In this document: positions 9,319 through 18,141 of the stretch, one piece after another
Numbering within the stretch: the first letter of the stretch is position 1
Layout of the letters: each line of letters starts with the position of its first letter
Source of the DNA: Tahibacter sp042701255
GTDB lineage: Bacteria; Pseudomonadota; Gammaproteobacteria; Xanthomonadales; Rhodanobacteraceae
DNA: 64,000 nucleotides
Direction: 5' to 3'
NCBI RefSeq assembly: GCF_042701255.1
Contig: NZ_CP170554.1
Span: forward strand, 806,001-870,000
Translations under genes and position numbers: made by a program
The notes under the pieces: model-generated
What the model was told of the DNA's origin: nothing
The model's input: the letters and a program-made list of their open reading frames with translations, nothing else
Databases searched by the model: none

Positions 9319-9975
9319 ATGGGAACCTGGGCACTACGTACGCTGCGCGCAGCGGCCGGTCTGATCTTCGTGCTGCTGTGTCTGGCGGTGGCGGCCTACG
9401 CCTTCGCCTATCTGTACGGCGATTTCCGGCCGCGCAATCCGTTCGACCGGCGTTTCGCGCTGGCCGGCCTCGCGGTGCCGGCACATCTGTTCGGCGCCGG
9501 ACTGGCGCTCGCGCTCGCGCCGCTGCAGCTCTGGCAGGGTTTGCGCAACCGTCTGCCGCGGGCGCACCGGCTGGTCGGCTGGCTGTATGCGTCCGGCGTG
9601 CTGATCGGCGGCCTCGGCGGTCTCGCGCTGGCGCCCAACGCCCATGCGGGCTGGGCCAGCGGCGCCGGTTTCCTGCTGCTCGCACTGGTCTGGCTCGCGA
9701 CCACGGGCCTGGGCATCGGCCACGCCGTCGCCGGTCGCATCGGCGAGCACCGGCGCTGGATGCTGCGCAGCGTCGCGCTGACCGCCGCGGCCATCACCCT
9801 GCGGCTGACGCTCGCGGTCGGCCAGGGCGTGCTGCATCTGCCGTTCGCGACGGTCTACGTGTTTGCCGCCTGGAGCTGCTGGACCGTCAATCTGCTCGCC
9901 GTCGAGCTCTGGCTGCGCCGGGCCGGCACCGCCGCGCGGCAGCGTCCGGCGGTTTCAGTCGCCGCCGCCGGCTGA
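9319..9975 (+). CDS. DUF2306-like integral membrane protein
   Basis: This is a 218-aa protein with about six hydrophobic helices. The first is residues 10-32, followed by a conserved-looking loop 'YGDFRPRNPFDRRFA'. Later come 'PLQLWQGLRNRLPRAHRLVG' and 'IGEHRRWMLRSVALTAAAIT'; the His/Arg-rich 'HR..GW' and 'EHRRWM' motifs are typical of DUF2306. No biochemical function is established for the family. It follows the response regulator by 120 bp on the same strand and its end overlaps the end of the convergent AraC gene by 21 bp. Confidence 0.75.
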   Translation: MGTWALRTLRAAAGLIFVLLCLAVAAYAFAYLYGDFRPRNPFDRRFALAGLAVPAHLFGAGLALALAPLQLWQGLRNRLPRAHRLVGWLYASGVLIGGLGGLALAPNAHAGWASGAGFLLLALVWLATTGLGIGHAVAGRIGEHRRWMLRSVALTAAAITLRLTLAVGQGVLHLPFATVYVFAAWSCWTVNLLAVELWLRRAGTAARQRPAVSVAAAG

Positions 9976-11073
9976 AGCCGCAGCGCCCTGCCGATGCCGC
10001 TGGCGGTAGACGCTCGGTGTCTGGCCGACCTCGCGCTTGAACGCGGTATTGAAGGTCGACTTGGACGTGAAGCCGCTGGCGTAGGCGATGTCGAGGATGG
10101 TGCGCTCGTCGGCCGCATCGTCGAGGCAGCGGCGCACGGCGTCGATGCGCAGGCGGTTGATGTAGTCCCAGAACGTGCCGGCGAAGCGGCGATTGATCAC
10201 GGCCGACACGAGGTATTCCGGATAGCCGCTGCGGCGCGCGAGCTGGCCTATGCTCAGCGCCGGCTCGCGGTAGAGGTGTTCGTCCTGCATGAGCTGGCTC
10301 AGGCGCGCCTCCACGGCCGGAAAGCGCGTGTCGTCGACGGCATCGACCGTCGGCAGCGGCGCGTCCGGCGCCGCGGGAGCCGGCGCCGGCAGCGCGGCCT
10401 GGCCGAGGCTCAGATAGCCGACCGTGAACATCCATGCGACGACGGCGCCGTAGATCAGCGGGTAGTCGATCCACGGAATGTCGGACAGCCACTGCAGGGT
10501 CGCGATGGCCCAGATCACGACCTGCGAGATCGCCATCGTGGTGATCCAGTGCAGCGACAGGCGGTCCGCGTCGGCACGTTCGGCACGCAGGCGCCGCCGG
10601 TAGACATGTACCTGCCACAGCGCCGCGGCGACGTAGCCCAGGCTGTAGCCGAACAGGAACACGTCGAACCACGGCGACGGCGCGAGGCGTGCGCCGTTGG
10701 CGAAATGCGCGTCGATCGCGGCCGGACTCTGCAGCCAGACGTCGGCCTTGACCAGCAGCGCCGCGGCGAAGCCGAGCAGATGGACCAGGTCGCGCCGGCC
10801 GAACGCGCGCGCCTCGGTCAGCACGCGTACGTAGACGTAGAACAGGCTGCCGTAGAAAAACGGAAACAGGCCGACGAAGCGATAGAGCTTGTACCAGGCC
10901 GGGCCGGGAGCCTGGAAATACAGCGCCTTGATGACGAGGTCGAAGCCGATCAGCGCGATCCAGGCCGCGAGCACGCGATTGGCTTCGCGATTGACCGGGC
11001 GCCGCCACAGCGCCAGCGCGAGCCAGGCGGCCTGCGACGCGCCGACGATGAAGACTACGCTCCAGAAAGCCAT
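9955..11073 (-). CDS. AraC-family regulator with N-terminal membrane domain
   Basis: This is a 372-aa protein. Residues 1-225 form about seven hydrophobic helices, starting 'MAFWSVVFIVGASQAAWLAL'. Residues about 265-365 are an AraC/XylS double helix-turn-helix domain: 'LSIGQLARRSGYPEYLVSAV' for the first HTH and 'TILDIAYASGFTSKSTFNTA' for the second. The motif 'FKREVGQTPSVYR' closes it. The open frame extends upstream to 11268, but the ATG at 11073 gives the first membrane helix directly. It is transcribed away from the RND pump, with a 289-bp divergent region between them, and may regulate it. Confidence 0.9.
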   Translation of the reverse strand: MAFWSVVFIVGASQAAWLALALWRRPVNREANRVLAAWIALIGFDLVIKALYFQAPGPAWYKLYRFVGLFPFFYGSLFYVYVRVLTEARAFGRRDLVHLLGFAAALLVKADVWLQSPAAIDAHFANGARLAPSPWFDVFLFGYSLGYVAAALWQVHVYRRRLRAERADADRLSLHWITTMAISQVVIWAIATLQWLSDIPWIDYPLIYGAVVAWMFTVGYLSLGQAALPAPAPAAPDAPLPTVDAVDDTRFPAVEARLSQLMQDEHLYREPALSIGQLARRSGYPEYLVSAVINRRFAGTFWDYINRLRIDAVRRCLDDAADERTILDIAYASGFTSKSTFNTAFKREVGQTPSVYRQRHRQGAAASAGGGD

Positions 11074-11362
11074 GGAATGACGGAATACCGGCGATGGACC
11101 GCGGCGATTATGCCGGGCGTCCCGCGACGGCGACATGGCATCGCGGCGAACCGGTGTCGCGGGCCGCAGCGGTTGCCCGGCGGGCGCACGACCGGCTTTC
11201 GTGCGCAATCCGGCAACAGCCGGCACAGCCCGGCGTGCCGCCCGCGCCTTTCGGCGCAATCGACGCAACCTCTATGACCTCTGCCGCATCACAGCGTAGG
11301 CGTGCAGCGCGAACCTGAAGACAGAGGGCGGACGACATGGTCGTACGCAGTGGGAGGAAGTC

Positions 11363-14300
11363 ATGAAACTGATAGAAACGTCGCTGCGCAATCCGGTTGC
11401 GGTAGGCGTGACCGTGTTGATGGTGTGCGTGTTCGGTCTGCTGAGCCTGCGTGAATTGCCGCTGCAGCTGTTCCCGGACATCGAACGGCCGCAGATCTCG
11501 ATCAACACCGGCTGGCGTGCCGCTTCGCCGATCGAAGTCGAGTCGGAGCTGCTGGAGCCGCAGGAGCAGGTATTGCAGGGCCTGCCGGGCCTGGAAGAAC
11601 TCGACGGCAGCGCCGGCACCGGCGGCAGCAACATCAATCTGACCTTCGCGATCGGCACGGACATGAAGAACGCGCTGGTCGAGGTCATCGGCCGGCTCAA
11701 TCGACTGCCGCCGCTGCCGCGCGATGCGGACCGGCCCGTAGTGCAGCTCGGCAACGGCGACGCCAACCAGTCGCTGACCTGGTTCTTCGTGCAGCTGCTG
11801 CCCGGCAGCAAGGGCACGATCGGCGACTACCGCGAATTCATCGACGCGACGGTGCGTCCGCGCATCGAAGCCGTCGCCGGCGTCGCCGGCGTCAACGTCA
11901 ACGCGGGACCGCCCGACGAAGTGCGCATCACGGTCGATCTGGCCAAGGCCGCGGCCATGGGCATTCCGATCACCGACATCGCCGCGCGAGCGGCGAGTGC
12001 GACCGACGTGTCCGGCGGCCAGGTCGAAGTCGGCCGGCGCCAGTACACCTTGCGCTTCATCGGCCGCTATACGCCGGACCAGCTCGGCGAGCTCGTACTG
12101 GCCTGGCGCGACGGACGTCCGATCAAGCTCGGCGACGTCGCCGCGATCGAGGTGCGCCCGCCGGAACCGAACTATTTCTCGTACCAGAACGGCAATCCCG
12201 CGATCGGCCTGCAGGTACTGCGCCGCAGCGGCGCGAACGTGCTCGGCACCCTGAACGAGGTCAAGCAGGTCGTCGCCGAGCTGCGCGACGGCCCGCTGAA
12301 GGCGCAGGGACTCGGTATCGAGCAGTCGTTCGACTCGGGCCTGTTCATCAACCGCGCAGTGGGGCTGCTGACCGAGAACCTCATCGTCGGCGCGCTGCTC
12401 GCCCTGGTCTGCGTCTGGTGGTTCATGCGCGACGGCCGCGCGACCCTGCTGATCGCGACCTCGATTCCGATCTGTCTGCTCGCGACCTTCGTCGTGCTGC
12501 ACATGACCGGCCGCACGCTCAACGTGATTTCGCTGGCCGGGCTCGCGTTCGCGGTCGGCATGGTCGTCGAAGGCGCGATCGTCGTGTCGGGCAACATCAT
12601 CCGGCTCAAGGAGTCCGGCATGACGCCGGTCGAGGCCGCGCTGGCCGGCGCGAAGCAGGTCGTGCCGGCGCTGTTCGCATCCACGGTCACGACGATCGCG
12701 GTGTTCCTGCCAGTGCTGTTCCTGCGCGACGTGGAAGGGCAGATCTTCTCCGATCTCGCGCTGACGATTTCGATCTCGGTCGCGATCTCCATCGTCGTCG
12801 CACTGACCGTGCTGCCGGCCGCGGCAGGCGGCTGGCTCAAGGCCAAGAAACTGAGCTCGGGCTACGGCGACGGCTGGCCGGCGCTGACCGAGCGCATCCT
12901 GCGCTGGACCGACACGCCGACCAAGCAGATCAGCTGGGTGCTGGCGCTGCTCGTCGCGCCGCTGATGCTGTGCTGGGTGTTCCTGCCGCGGCTGGACTAT
13001 CTGCCGCCGGTCAAGCGCGCGGCCATTGATGCGAGCTTCAGCTTTCCGCCGGGCATGAGCCCGGAAGTCGTCAATCGCGAGATCGCCGGCAAGATCCTCG
13101 AGCGCCTGCAGCCCTACATGAAGGGCGACAAGCAGCCGCAGCTCAAGAACTACTACCTGCTGATGTGGCCAGGCGGCGGCACGGTCGGCGCGCGCGTCGT
13201 CGACGAGACGCGCCTGGGCGAGCTCGAGAAGATCATGCGCGAAGAAGTGATCGTCGGCCTGCCCGACACGCGCGCCTTCGCCGCGGAGGGCGACCTGTTC
13301 GGCGGCTTCGGCGGCTCGGCGCGCTCGATCGCGATGCATCTGCAGAGCGACGACAGCAAGGCGCTGGAACGTGCGGCGGAACAGGGCCGCCAGCTGCTCG
13401 AGAAGACCTTCCCCGGCGCCAACGTGCAGGCGTTCCCGAATACCGACTCGGTGCAGACCGAACTGCATGCCGTACCGAACGACCGACGTATCGCGGAAGC
13501 CGGCTGGGACCGCAGCGCGCTGGGCACGGTCGTGCGCGCGCTCGGCGACGGCGCCTGGCTCGGCGAATATTTCAACGGCGAGACGCGCGTGCCGATCATC
13601 CTGCGCGCCAGTGCCGGCCAGACGCCGGAGCAGCTCGCCGAAGCGCCGCTGGTCACGCCGTCGGGCCAGGTCGTACCGCTCGGTGATCTGGTCAGTCTCG
13701 ACACCGCCATGGGGCCGACCGTGATCCGCCGCCTCGGCCATCGCCGCACGATCAGCCTGACCATCGATCCGCCGGCGACCCTGTCGCTCGAAGACGCGCT
13801 GACGACGTTGAACCGCGACGTCGTGCCCAAGCTGCGCGCGGCGCTGCCGCCGGACGCCAGCATCCTGATGGCCGGCAGCGCCGACCGCCTGGAACAGATC
13901 GTCGGCACGATGACGAAGAACTTCGCGCTGGCGCTGCTCGTGCTGCTGCTGATCATGGCCGCGCTGTTCAAGTCGCTGCGCGATGCGGTCATCGTCATGC
14001 TGACCGTGCCGCTCGCGCTGATCGGCGGCATGGTGGGCCTGCGCGTGCTCGGCCTGTTCGCGTTCCAGCCGCTGGATCTGCTGTCGATGATCGGCTTCGT
14101 CATGATGATCGGCGTCATCGTCAATCACGCGATCCTGCTCGTGGATCTCACACGCGAGGCGCAGAACGACGGTCACAGCCTCGAAGACGCGATCCGCATG
14201 GGCCTGAACCAGCGACTGCGCGCGATTCTCGCCTCGACCATGACCGGCGCGCTCGGCGCCTTGCCGATGGCCATCAATCCCGGGCCGGGCAGCGTGATCT

Positions 14301-14461
14301 ATCGCGGCCTGGCTGCCGTGAACGTCGGCGGCGTGGTCATCGCCCTGGTGTTCTCGCTGCTGCTGATGCCGAGCCTCATGCGCCTGAGCCAGTGGCGCCG
14401 CCGTCCAGCGACGGTCCCGGCGCCGGTTGCGCGCGAGCCGGGCTATCCGCGTGCGGCCTGA
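11363..14461 (+). CDS. RND-family efflux permease
   Basis: This is a 1032-aa inner-membrane transporter with the RND layout: 'MKLIETSLRNPVAVGVTVLM' as first helix, a large periplasmic domain, a central helix bundle, a second periplasmic domain and a final helix bundle. Proton-relay positions differ from AcrB. Helix 4 reads 'GMVVEGAIVVSGNI' where AcrB has the Asp-Asp pair, and helix 10 reads 'GVIVNHAILLVD' where AcrB has Lys940. The substrate is unknown. The adaptor gene follows after 22 bp. No outer-membrane channel gene lies nearby, so it presumably borrows a TolC-like protein. Confidence 0.95.
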   Translation: MKLIETSLRNPVAVGVTVLMVCVFGLLSLRELPLQLFPDIERPQISINTGWRAASPIEVESELLEPQEQVLQGLPGLEELDGSAGTGGSNINLTFAIGTDMKNALVEVIGRLNRLPPLPRDADRPVVQLGNGDANQSLTWFFVQLLPGSKGTIGDYREFIDATVRPRIEAVAGVAGVNVNAGPPDEVRITVDLAKAAAMGIPITDIAARAASATDVSGGQVEVGRRQYTLRFIGRYTPDQLGELVLAWRDGRPIKLGDVAAIEVRPPEPNYFSYQNGNPAIGLQVLRRSGANVLGTLNEVKQVVAELRDGPLKAQGLGIEQSFDSGLFINRAVGLLTENLIVGALLALVCVWWFMRDGRATLLIATSIPICLLATFVVLHMTGRTLNVISLAGLAFAVGMVVEGAIVVSGNIIRLKESGMTPVEAALAGAKQVVPALFASTVTTIAVFLPVLFLRDVEGQIFSDLALTISISVAISIVVALTVLPAAAGGWLKAKKLSSGYGDGWPALTERILRWTDTPTKQISWVLALLVAPLMLCWVFLPRLDYLPPVKRAAIDASFSFPPGMSPEVVNREIAGKILERLQPYMKGDKQPQLKNYYLLMWPGGGTVGARVVDETRLGELEKIMREEVIVGLPDTRAFAAEGDLFGGFGGSARSIAMHLQSDDSKALERAAEQGRQLLEKTFPGANVQAFPNTDSVQTELHAVPNDRRIAEAGWDRSALGTVVRALGDGAWLGEYFNGETRVPIILRASAGQTPEQLAEAPLVTPSGQVVPLGDLVSLDTAMGPTVIRRLGHRRTISLTIDPPATLSLEDALTTLNRDVVPKLRAALPPDASILMAGSADRLEQIVGTMTKNFALALLVLLLIMAALFKSLRDAVIVMLTVPLALIGGMVGLRVLGLFAFQPLDLLSMIGFVMMIGVIVNHAILLVDLTREAQNDGHSLEDAIRMGLNQRLRAILASTMTGALGALPMAINPGPGSVIYRGLAAVNVGGVVIALVFSLLLMPSLMRLSQWRRRPATVPAPVAREPGYPRAA

Positions 14462-14483
14462 ATACCTTTACCGGAGAACTCCC

Positions 14484-15548
14484 ATGAAAGCCGTTTCGTT
14501 GAGTCTGTTGCTGACCGCGCTGATCGCGGCGCCCGCCGCGCTGACGGCGGCCGACGCGCCGGCTGCACCCGCCGCGCCGGCGGCGACCGTCGCCGTCGCC
14601 GAAGCCACCGCGACCAAGCTCGCACCGACGCGCTGGGTGCCCGGCAGCGTCGTCAGCCGCGACGACGCGCGCATCGCGAGCGTCGCCGCGGGCCGCGTCG
14701 TGGAAATCGCCGAAGTCGGCAGCGTGGTCAAACGCGGCGAGCGGCTGGCCAAGCTCGACGACGTGCCGCTGCGCCTGCGGCTGGAACAGGCGCGCGCGAC
14801 CGCCGGCCGCGCCAAGGCGCAGCGCGATCTCGCGCAGAGCCAGATGTCGCGCCTGGCCAAGCTCGCGCCGGGCAATGCCGTCGCGCAGACCCAGCTCGAC
14901 GAGGCGCGTGCGGCGCTGGAAAGCGCCAGCCAGGAACTGGCCCGCGTCGACGCCGAGCAGCGCAGCATCGAGCACGACCTGGCCGAGACCGAGATCCGCG
15001 CGCCGTTCAGCGGCGTGGTCAGCGAACGCTTCGTGCAGCGCGGCGAATACCTGCAGGTCGGTGCGGCCGTCGCCCATCTCGTCGACACCGTGCGGCTCGA
15101 AGCGCGCGTGCAGGCGCCGCTGGCGCTGGCGCCGCAGGTCAAGGCCGGCCAGGAAATCCAGGTGCGCCTGCAAGGCGCAGTGCAGCCGGTCACGGTGCGC
15201 GCGGTCGTGCCGGTCGGCGACGAGCGCTCGCGCCAGTTCGAACTGCGCGTGAGCCTGCCGGAAGATTTCGCGCTGGTCGGCACAGCCGTCGAAGTCGCCC
15301 TGCCCGAGAGCACCGGTGCGGTCGCCGCGCTGACCGTGCCGCGCGACGCGCTGGTGCTGCGCGAGGCGCATACCTACGTCATGCGGGTCAAGGCCGACAA
15401 CACGGCCGAACGCGTCGAAGTGCGCGCCGGCGCCGCGCGCGATGCGCTGGTCGAAGTCACCGGCGAACTCAGTCCCGGCGACCGTGTCGTCGTCCGTGGC
15501 GCCGAGCGTCTGAGCCCGGGCCAGTCGGTGCGCGTCGTCGAAGGCTGA
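14484..15548 (+). CDS. RND periplasmic adaptor (membrane fusion protein)
   Basis: This is a 354-aa HlyD-like adaptor for the preceding permease. Residues 1-23 are a signal peptide ending in LTAADA, without a lipobox. A split biotinyl/lipoyl domain flanks an alpha-helical hairpin: 'VAAGRVVEIAEVGSVVKRGE' and 'AETEIRAPFSGVVSERFVQR' are the two lipoyl halves, with the charged hairpin at about 95-160 between them. Beta-barrel and membrane-proximal regions follow. The ATG at 14484 has a GGAG ribosome site in 'ccggagaactccc'. It bridges the permease to an outer-membrane channel in the periplasm. Permease-before-adaptor is the reverse of the acrAB order. Confidence 0.93.
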   Translation: MKAVSLSLLLTALIAAPAALTAADAPAAPAAPAATVAVAEATATKLAPTRWVPGSVVSRDDARIASVAAGRVVEIAEVGSVVKRGERLAKLDDVPLRLRLEQARATAGRAKAQRDLAQSQMSRLAKLAPGNAVAQTQLDEARAALESASQELARVDAEQRSIEHDLAETEIRAPFSGVVSERFVQRGEYLQVGAAVAHLVDTVRLEARVQAPLALAPQVKAGQEIQVRLQGAVQPVTVRAVVPVGDERSRQFELRVSLPEDFALVGTAVEVALPESTGAVAALTVPRDALVLREAHTYVMRVKADNTAERVEVRAGAARDALVEVTGELSPGDRVVVRGAERLSPGQSVRVVEG

Positions 15549-15622
15549 ACCAACCTGCGGCGGCGCTTGGCGCGACCCGCCGGCGCCGCTACATTGCCGA
15601 CTTCGCCTGTGCGGAGTCAGCA

Positions 15623-16402
15623 ATGCGCATCGTCAGTTTCAACGCCAACGGCATCCGTTCCGCGGCGAGCAAGGGGTTCTACGACTGGCTCGCCAAGCAC
15701 AAGGCCGACATCGTCTGCCTGCAGGAGACCAAGGCGCAGGAACACCAGCTCACCGACGCGTCGTTCCGTCCGCAGGGCTACCACAGCTACTACCGCGACG
15801 CGACGAGCAAGAAGGGCTACAGCGGCGTGGCGATCTATTCGCGCAAGGAGCCCGACGAAGTGCGCACGGCGCTGGGCTGGAGCGACTTCGACGAGGAGGG
15901 CCGCTACATCGAGGCGCGCTACGGCAATCTCAGCGTGGTCTCGCTGTATTTCCCGTCGGGCTCCTCGGGTGACGAACGCCAGGCGTTCAAGTTCAAGTGC
16001 ATCGACTGGATCTCGCCGATCTTCGAGGAATGGTTCGCGAGCGGCCGCGACTACGTGATCTGCGGCGACTGGAACATCGTCCACACGCGCAAGGACATCC
16101 GTAACTGGAGTTCCAACCAGAAGACGTCCGGCTGCCTGCCCGAAGAACGCGCCTGGCTGGACCGGCTGTTCCTGCAGCGCGGCTGGGTCGACAGCTATCG
16201 CACGCTCAAGCCCGAGGCCGAGGACTACACCTGGTGGTCCAACCGCGGCCAGGCGCGCGCGAACAACGTGGGGTGGCGCATCGACTATCAGGTCGTCACG
16301 CCGTCCCTGCGCGAGCGGCTCAGGAGCTGCGAGATCCTGCGTGATCCGCGCTTCTCCGATCACGCGCCGTATACCGTGGATTACGCCGCGGACGCTCCGT
16401 GA
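15623..16402 (+). CDS. xthA: Exodeoxyribonuclease III
   Basis: This is a 259-aa AP endonuclease and 3'-5' exonuclease for base-excision repair. Active-site elements of the EEP fold are intact: Asn8 in 'SFNANGIRSA', the metal ligand Glu35 in 'VCLQETKAQ', 'CGDWNIVH' with the catalytic Asp/Asn pair, 'WRIDYQVV' and the terminal 'FSDHAPY' with Asp-His. That separates it from the catalytically dead paralogue Crc, which occupies this position near pyrE in pseudomonads. Its TGA overlaps the GTG start of the ampG-like gene. Confidence 0.96.
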   Translation: MRIVSFNANGIRSAASKGFYDWLAKHKADIVCLQETKAQEHQLTDASFRPQGYHSYYRDATSKKGYSGVAIYSRKEPDEVRTALGWSDFDEEGRYIEARYGNLSVVSLYFPSGSSGDERQAFKFKCIDWISPIFEEWFASGRDYVICGDWNIVHTRKDIRNWSSNQKTSGCLPEERAWLDRLFLQRGWVDSYRTLKPEAEDYTWWSNRGQARANNVGWRIDYQVVTPSLRERLRSCEILRDPRFSDHAPYTVDYAADAP

Positions 16403-17742
16403 ACGTCAGCGCGGCGGCGCCCGCCGTGCGCGAATCGGGGCTGCAGCGTTTCCGCCGCGCGTTCGGCCGGCCCGGCGCGTGGATCGTCTGCCTGTTCGGC
16501 TTCGGCTCCGGCCTGCCGTTCCTGCTCGTCGGCGTGACCCTGGGCTACTGGTTCCGCGAGCAGGGCATGACCCTGGGCTCGATCGGGCTGTTCAGCTGGA
16601 TCTCGCTGCTCTACGTCTGCAAGTTTCTCTGGGCGCCGCTGCTCGACAAGCGCGCCGCGCCGCTGCTCGGCGCGATGGGGCGGCGGCGCAGCTGGCTGCT
16701 GCTGTCGCAGCTCGGCGTCGCGGCCGGTCTCGCGGCGATGGCGCTGATCGGACCGTCCGACCAGAACCTCGCCGCCTTTCTCGTCGCGCTGACCTTTACT
16801 ACGTTCTGCGGCGCGACGCAGGACTGCGTCGTCGACGCCTATCGCATCGAGATCGCGCCCAAGGAAGACCAGGGCGCACTGATCACGACCTATTCGCTGG
16901 GCTATCGCATCGGTCTCGTGCTCGGCGGCGCGCTCGCGCTATACGTAGCCGACCTCGTCGGCTGGCGCACGACCTACCTGCTGCAAGCCGCGCTGATGCT
17001 GATTCCGGCGGTGATGACCCTGCGTGCGCTCGAACCGATCGCCGCGGTCACGCAGCAGCCGGTGCAGGCCGCCGTAGCGCCGCCGCAGGCCGCGGGCAAT
17101 CCCGTCGTGAACGCGCTGCGCGAGTACCTGCGCCCGATCCTCGAATTCTTCCAGCGCAACGGCACGAAGCTCGCGCTGACCCTGCTGCTGTTCGTCGGTC
17201 TGTACAAGCTGCCGGACCAGATTATCGGCGTCATGGCCGGGCCGTTCTATCTGGATCTCGGCTTCACCAAGAGCCAGATCGCGACCGTGTCGAAGGTCTA
17301 CGGCGTCTGGCTGGGCTTCGCCGGCGCGCTGCTCGGCGGCATCGCGGCAACCGTGATCGGTGTGCGGCGTTCCCTGCTGATCGCCGCACTCGGTGTGGCC
17401 TTGTCCAATCTCGTGTTCCTGCTGATGGCGGCGAACCCGGGACAGATCTGGAGCTTCATCGTCACGATCTCTGCCGACAACTTCTGTCAGGGCTTCGCCG
17501 GCAGCGTGCTCGTGGCGTTCATGTCGGGATTGGCCGACGTACGCTTCAGCGCGACGCAGTACGCATTGCTCGCATCGTTGTCGAATCTGCCGGGCAAGCT
17601 GCTCGGCGGCGTGTCCGGCTTCTTCGTCGAGGCATTCGGCTTTCAGGCTTTCTTCGCGCTGAGTGCGGTATCCATCGTGCCGACGCTCTGGTTGTACTGG
17701 CGGCTGCGGTCGCACATGGATACGCCGGCGTCCGCGAGCTGA
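16399..17742 (+). CDS. ampG: AmpG-type muropeptide permease (MFS)
   Basis: This is a 447-aa inner-membrane transporter of the AmpG family, which imports N-acetylglucosaminyl-1,6-anhydro-muropeptides for recycling. It has about 12-14 hydrophobic helices, the family start 'GFGSGLPFLLVGVTLGYWFR', 'KFLWAPLLDK' after the second helix, and 'GATQDCVVDAYRIEI' with the conserved Gln-Asp. The middle of the protein has 'LYKLPDQIIGVMAGPFYLDL'. Translation starts at a GTG inside the xthA stop codon. anmK, whose product acts on the imported sugar, lies one gene away, which supports the assignment. Confidence 0.92.
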   Translation: MNVSAAAPAVRESGLQRFRRAFGRPGAWIVCLFGFGSGLPFLLVGVTLGYWFREQGMTLGSIGLFSWISLLYVCKFLWAPLLDKRAAPLLGAMGRRRSWLLLSQLGVAAGLAAMALIGPSDQNLAAFLVALTFTTFCGATQDCVVDAYRIEIAPKEDQGALITTYSLGYRIGLVLGGALALYVADLVGWRTTYLLQAALMLIPAVMTLRALEPIAAVTQQPVQAAVAPPQAAGNPVVNALREYLRPILEFFQRNGTKLALTLLLFVGLYKLPDQIIGVMAGPFYLDLGFTKSQIATVSKVYGVWLGFAGALLGGIAATVIGVRRSLLIAALGVALSNLVFLLMAANPGQIWSFIVTISADNFCQGFAGSVLVAFMSGLADVRFSATQYALLASLSNLPGKLLGGVSGFFVEAFGFQAFFALSAVSIVPTLWLYWRLRSHMDTPASAS

Positions 17743-17829
17743 AATCGCGGCATCATGCTGCGACAATCGCGGCCTCCGGCAGGCTCAGTGGCTTGCCGGG
17801 GCATTTGCGAACGCTGAAGCGGGGGCGCT

Positions 17830-18141
17830 GTGCCAGACATACTCGTACGCCACATCGACGATGCCTTGGCCGAGCGCATCAAGGAGATCGCGCGCGAGCA
17901 TCAGTGGTCGATCAACGAGGCCATTCTCTACGCCTTGCGTCGCGGCGCCGGTCTGGAGGCGGATGAAGCGGCGCGTGGCGAGCTGCACGACATCGCGACC
18001 CTGTCGGGCACCTGGGGATCGACCGAGACGGCGGCGTTTCGCGCGGCGCTCGAAGCCTTCGAGCGCGTAGCCGGCCGGCCGTTGTTCATCGAAGGCGCGG
18101 CTGGCCCCGACGTCGCGCCGACGGATCAGGAACCGAAATAG
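17830..18141 (+). CDS. Small ribbon-helix-helix (Arc/FitA-like) protein
   Basis: This is a 103-aa protein starting at GTG 17830. Residues 1-38 ('PDILVRHIDDALAERIKEIA', then 'WSINEAILYALRRG') match a ribbon-helix-helix DNA-binding fold: one beta-strand and two helices, as in FitA/CopG antitoxins. The C-terminal 60 residues are acidic and look unstructured. No toxin-like gene is adjacent, so this is either an orphan antitoxin-type protein or a stand-alone regulator. Its last 16 bp overlap the end of the convergent anmK. Confidence 0.75.
   Translation: MPDILVRHIDDALAERIKEIAREHQWSINEAILYALRRGAGLEADEAARGELHDIATLSGTWGSTETAAFRAALEAFERVAGRPLFIEGAAGPDVAPTDQEPK

Noticed and set aside
11108..14176. 1022-codon open frame antisense to the RND permease
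   Set aside because: It is a GC-driven shadow of a clearly recognisable transporter, has low-complexity His/Arg/Gln-rich composition and no family motif.
14484..15548. Lipoprotein anchor on the RND adaptor
   Set aside because: The signal peptide has no Cys at the expected position, so a lipid anchor is not supported.
15623..16402. Assignment as the translational regulator Crc
   Set aside because: The nuclease catalytic residues (Glu35, the Asp/Asn pair and Asp-His) are all present, whereas Crc has lost nuclease function.
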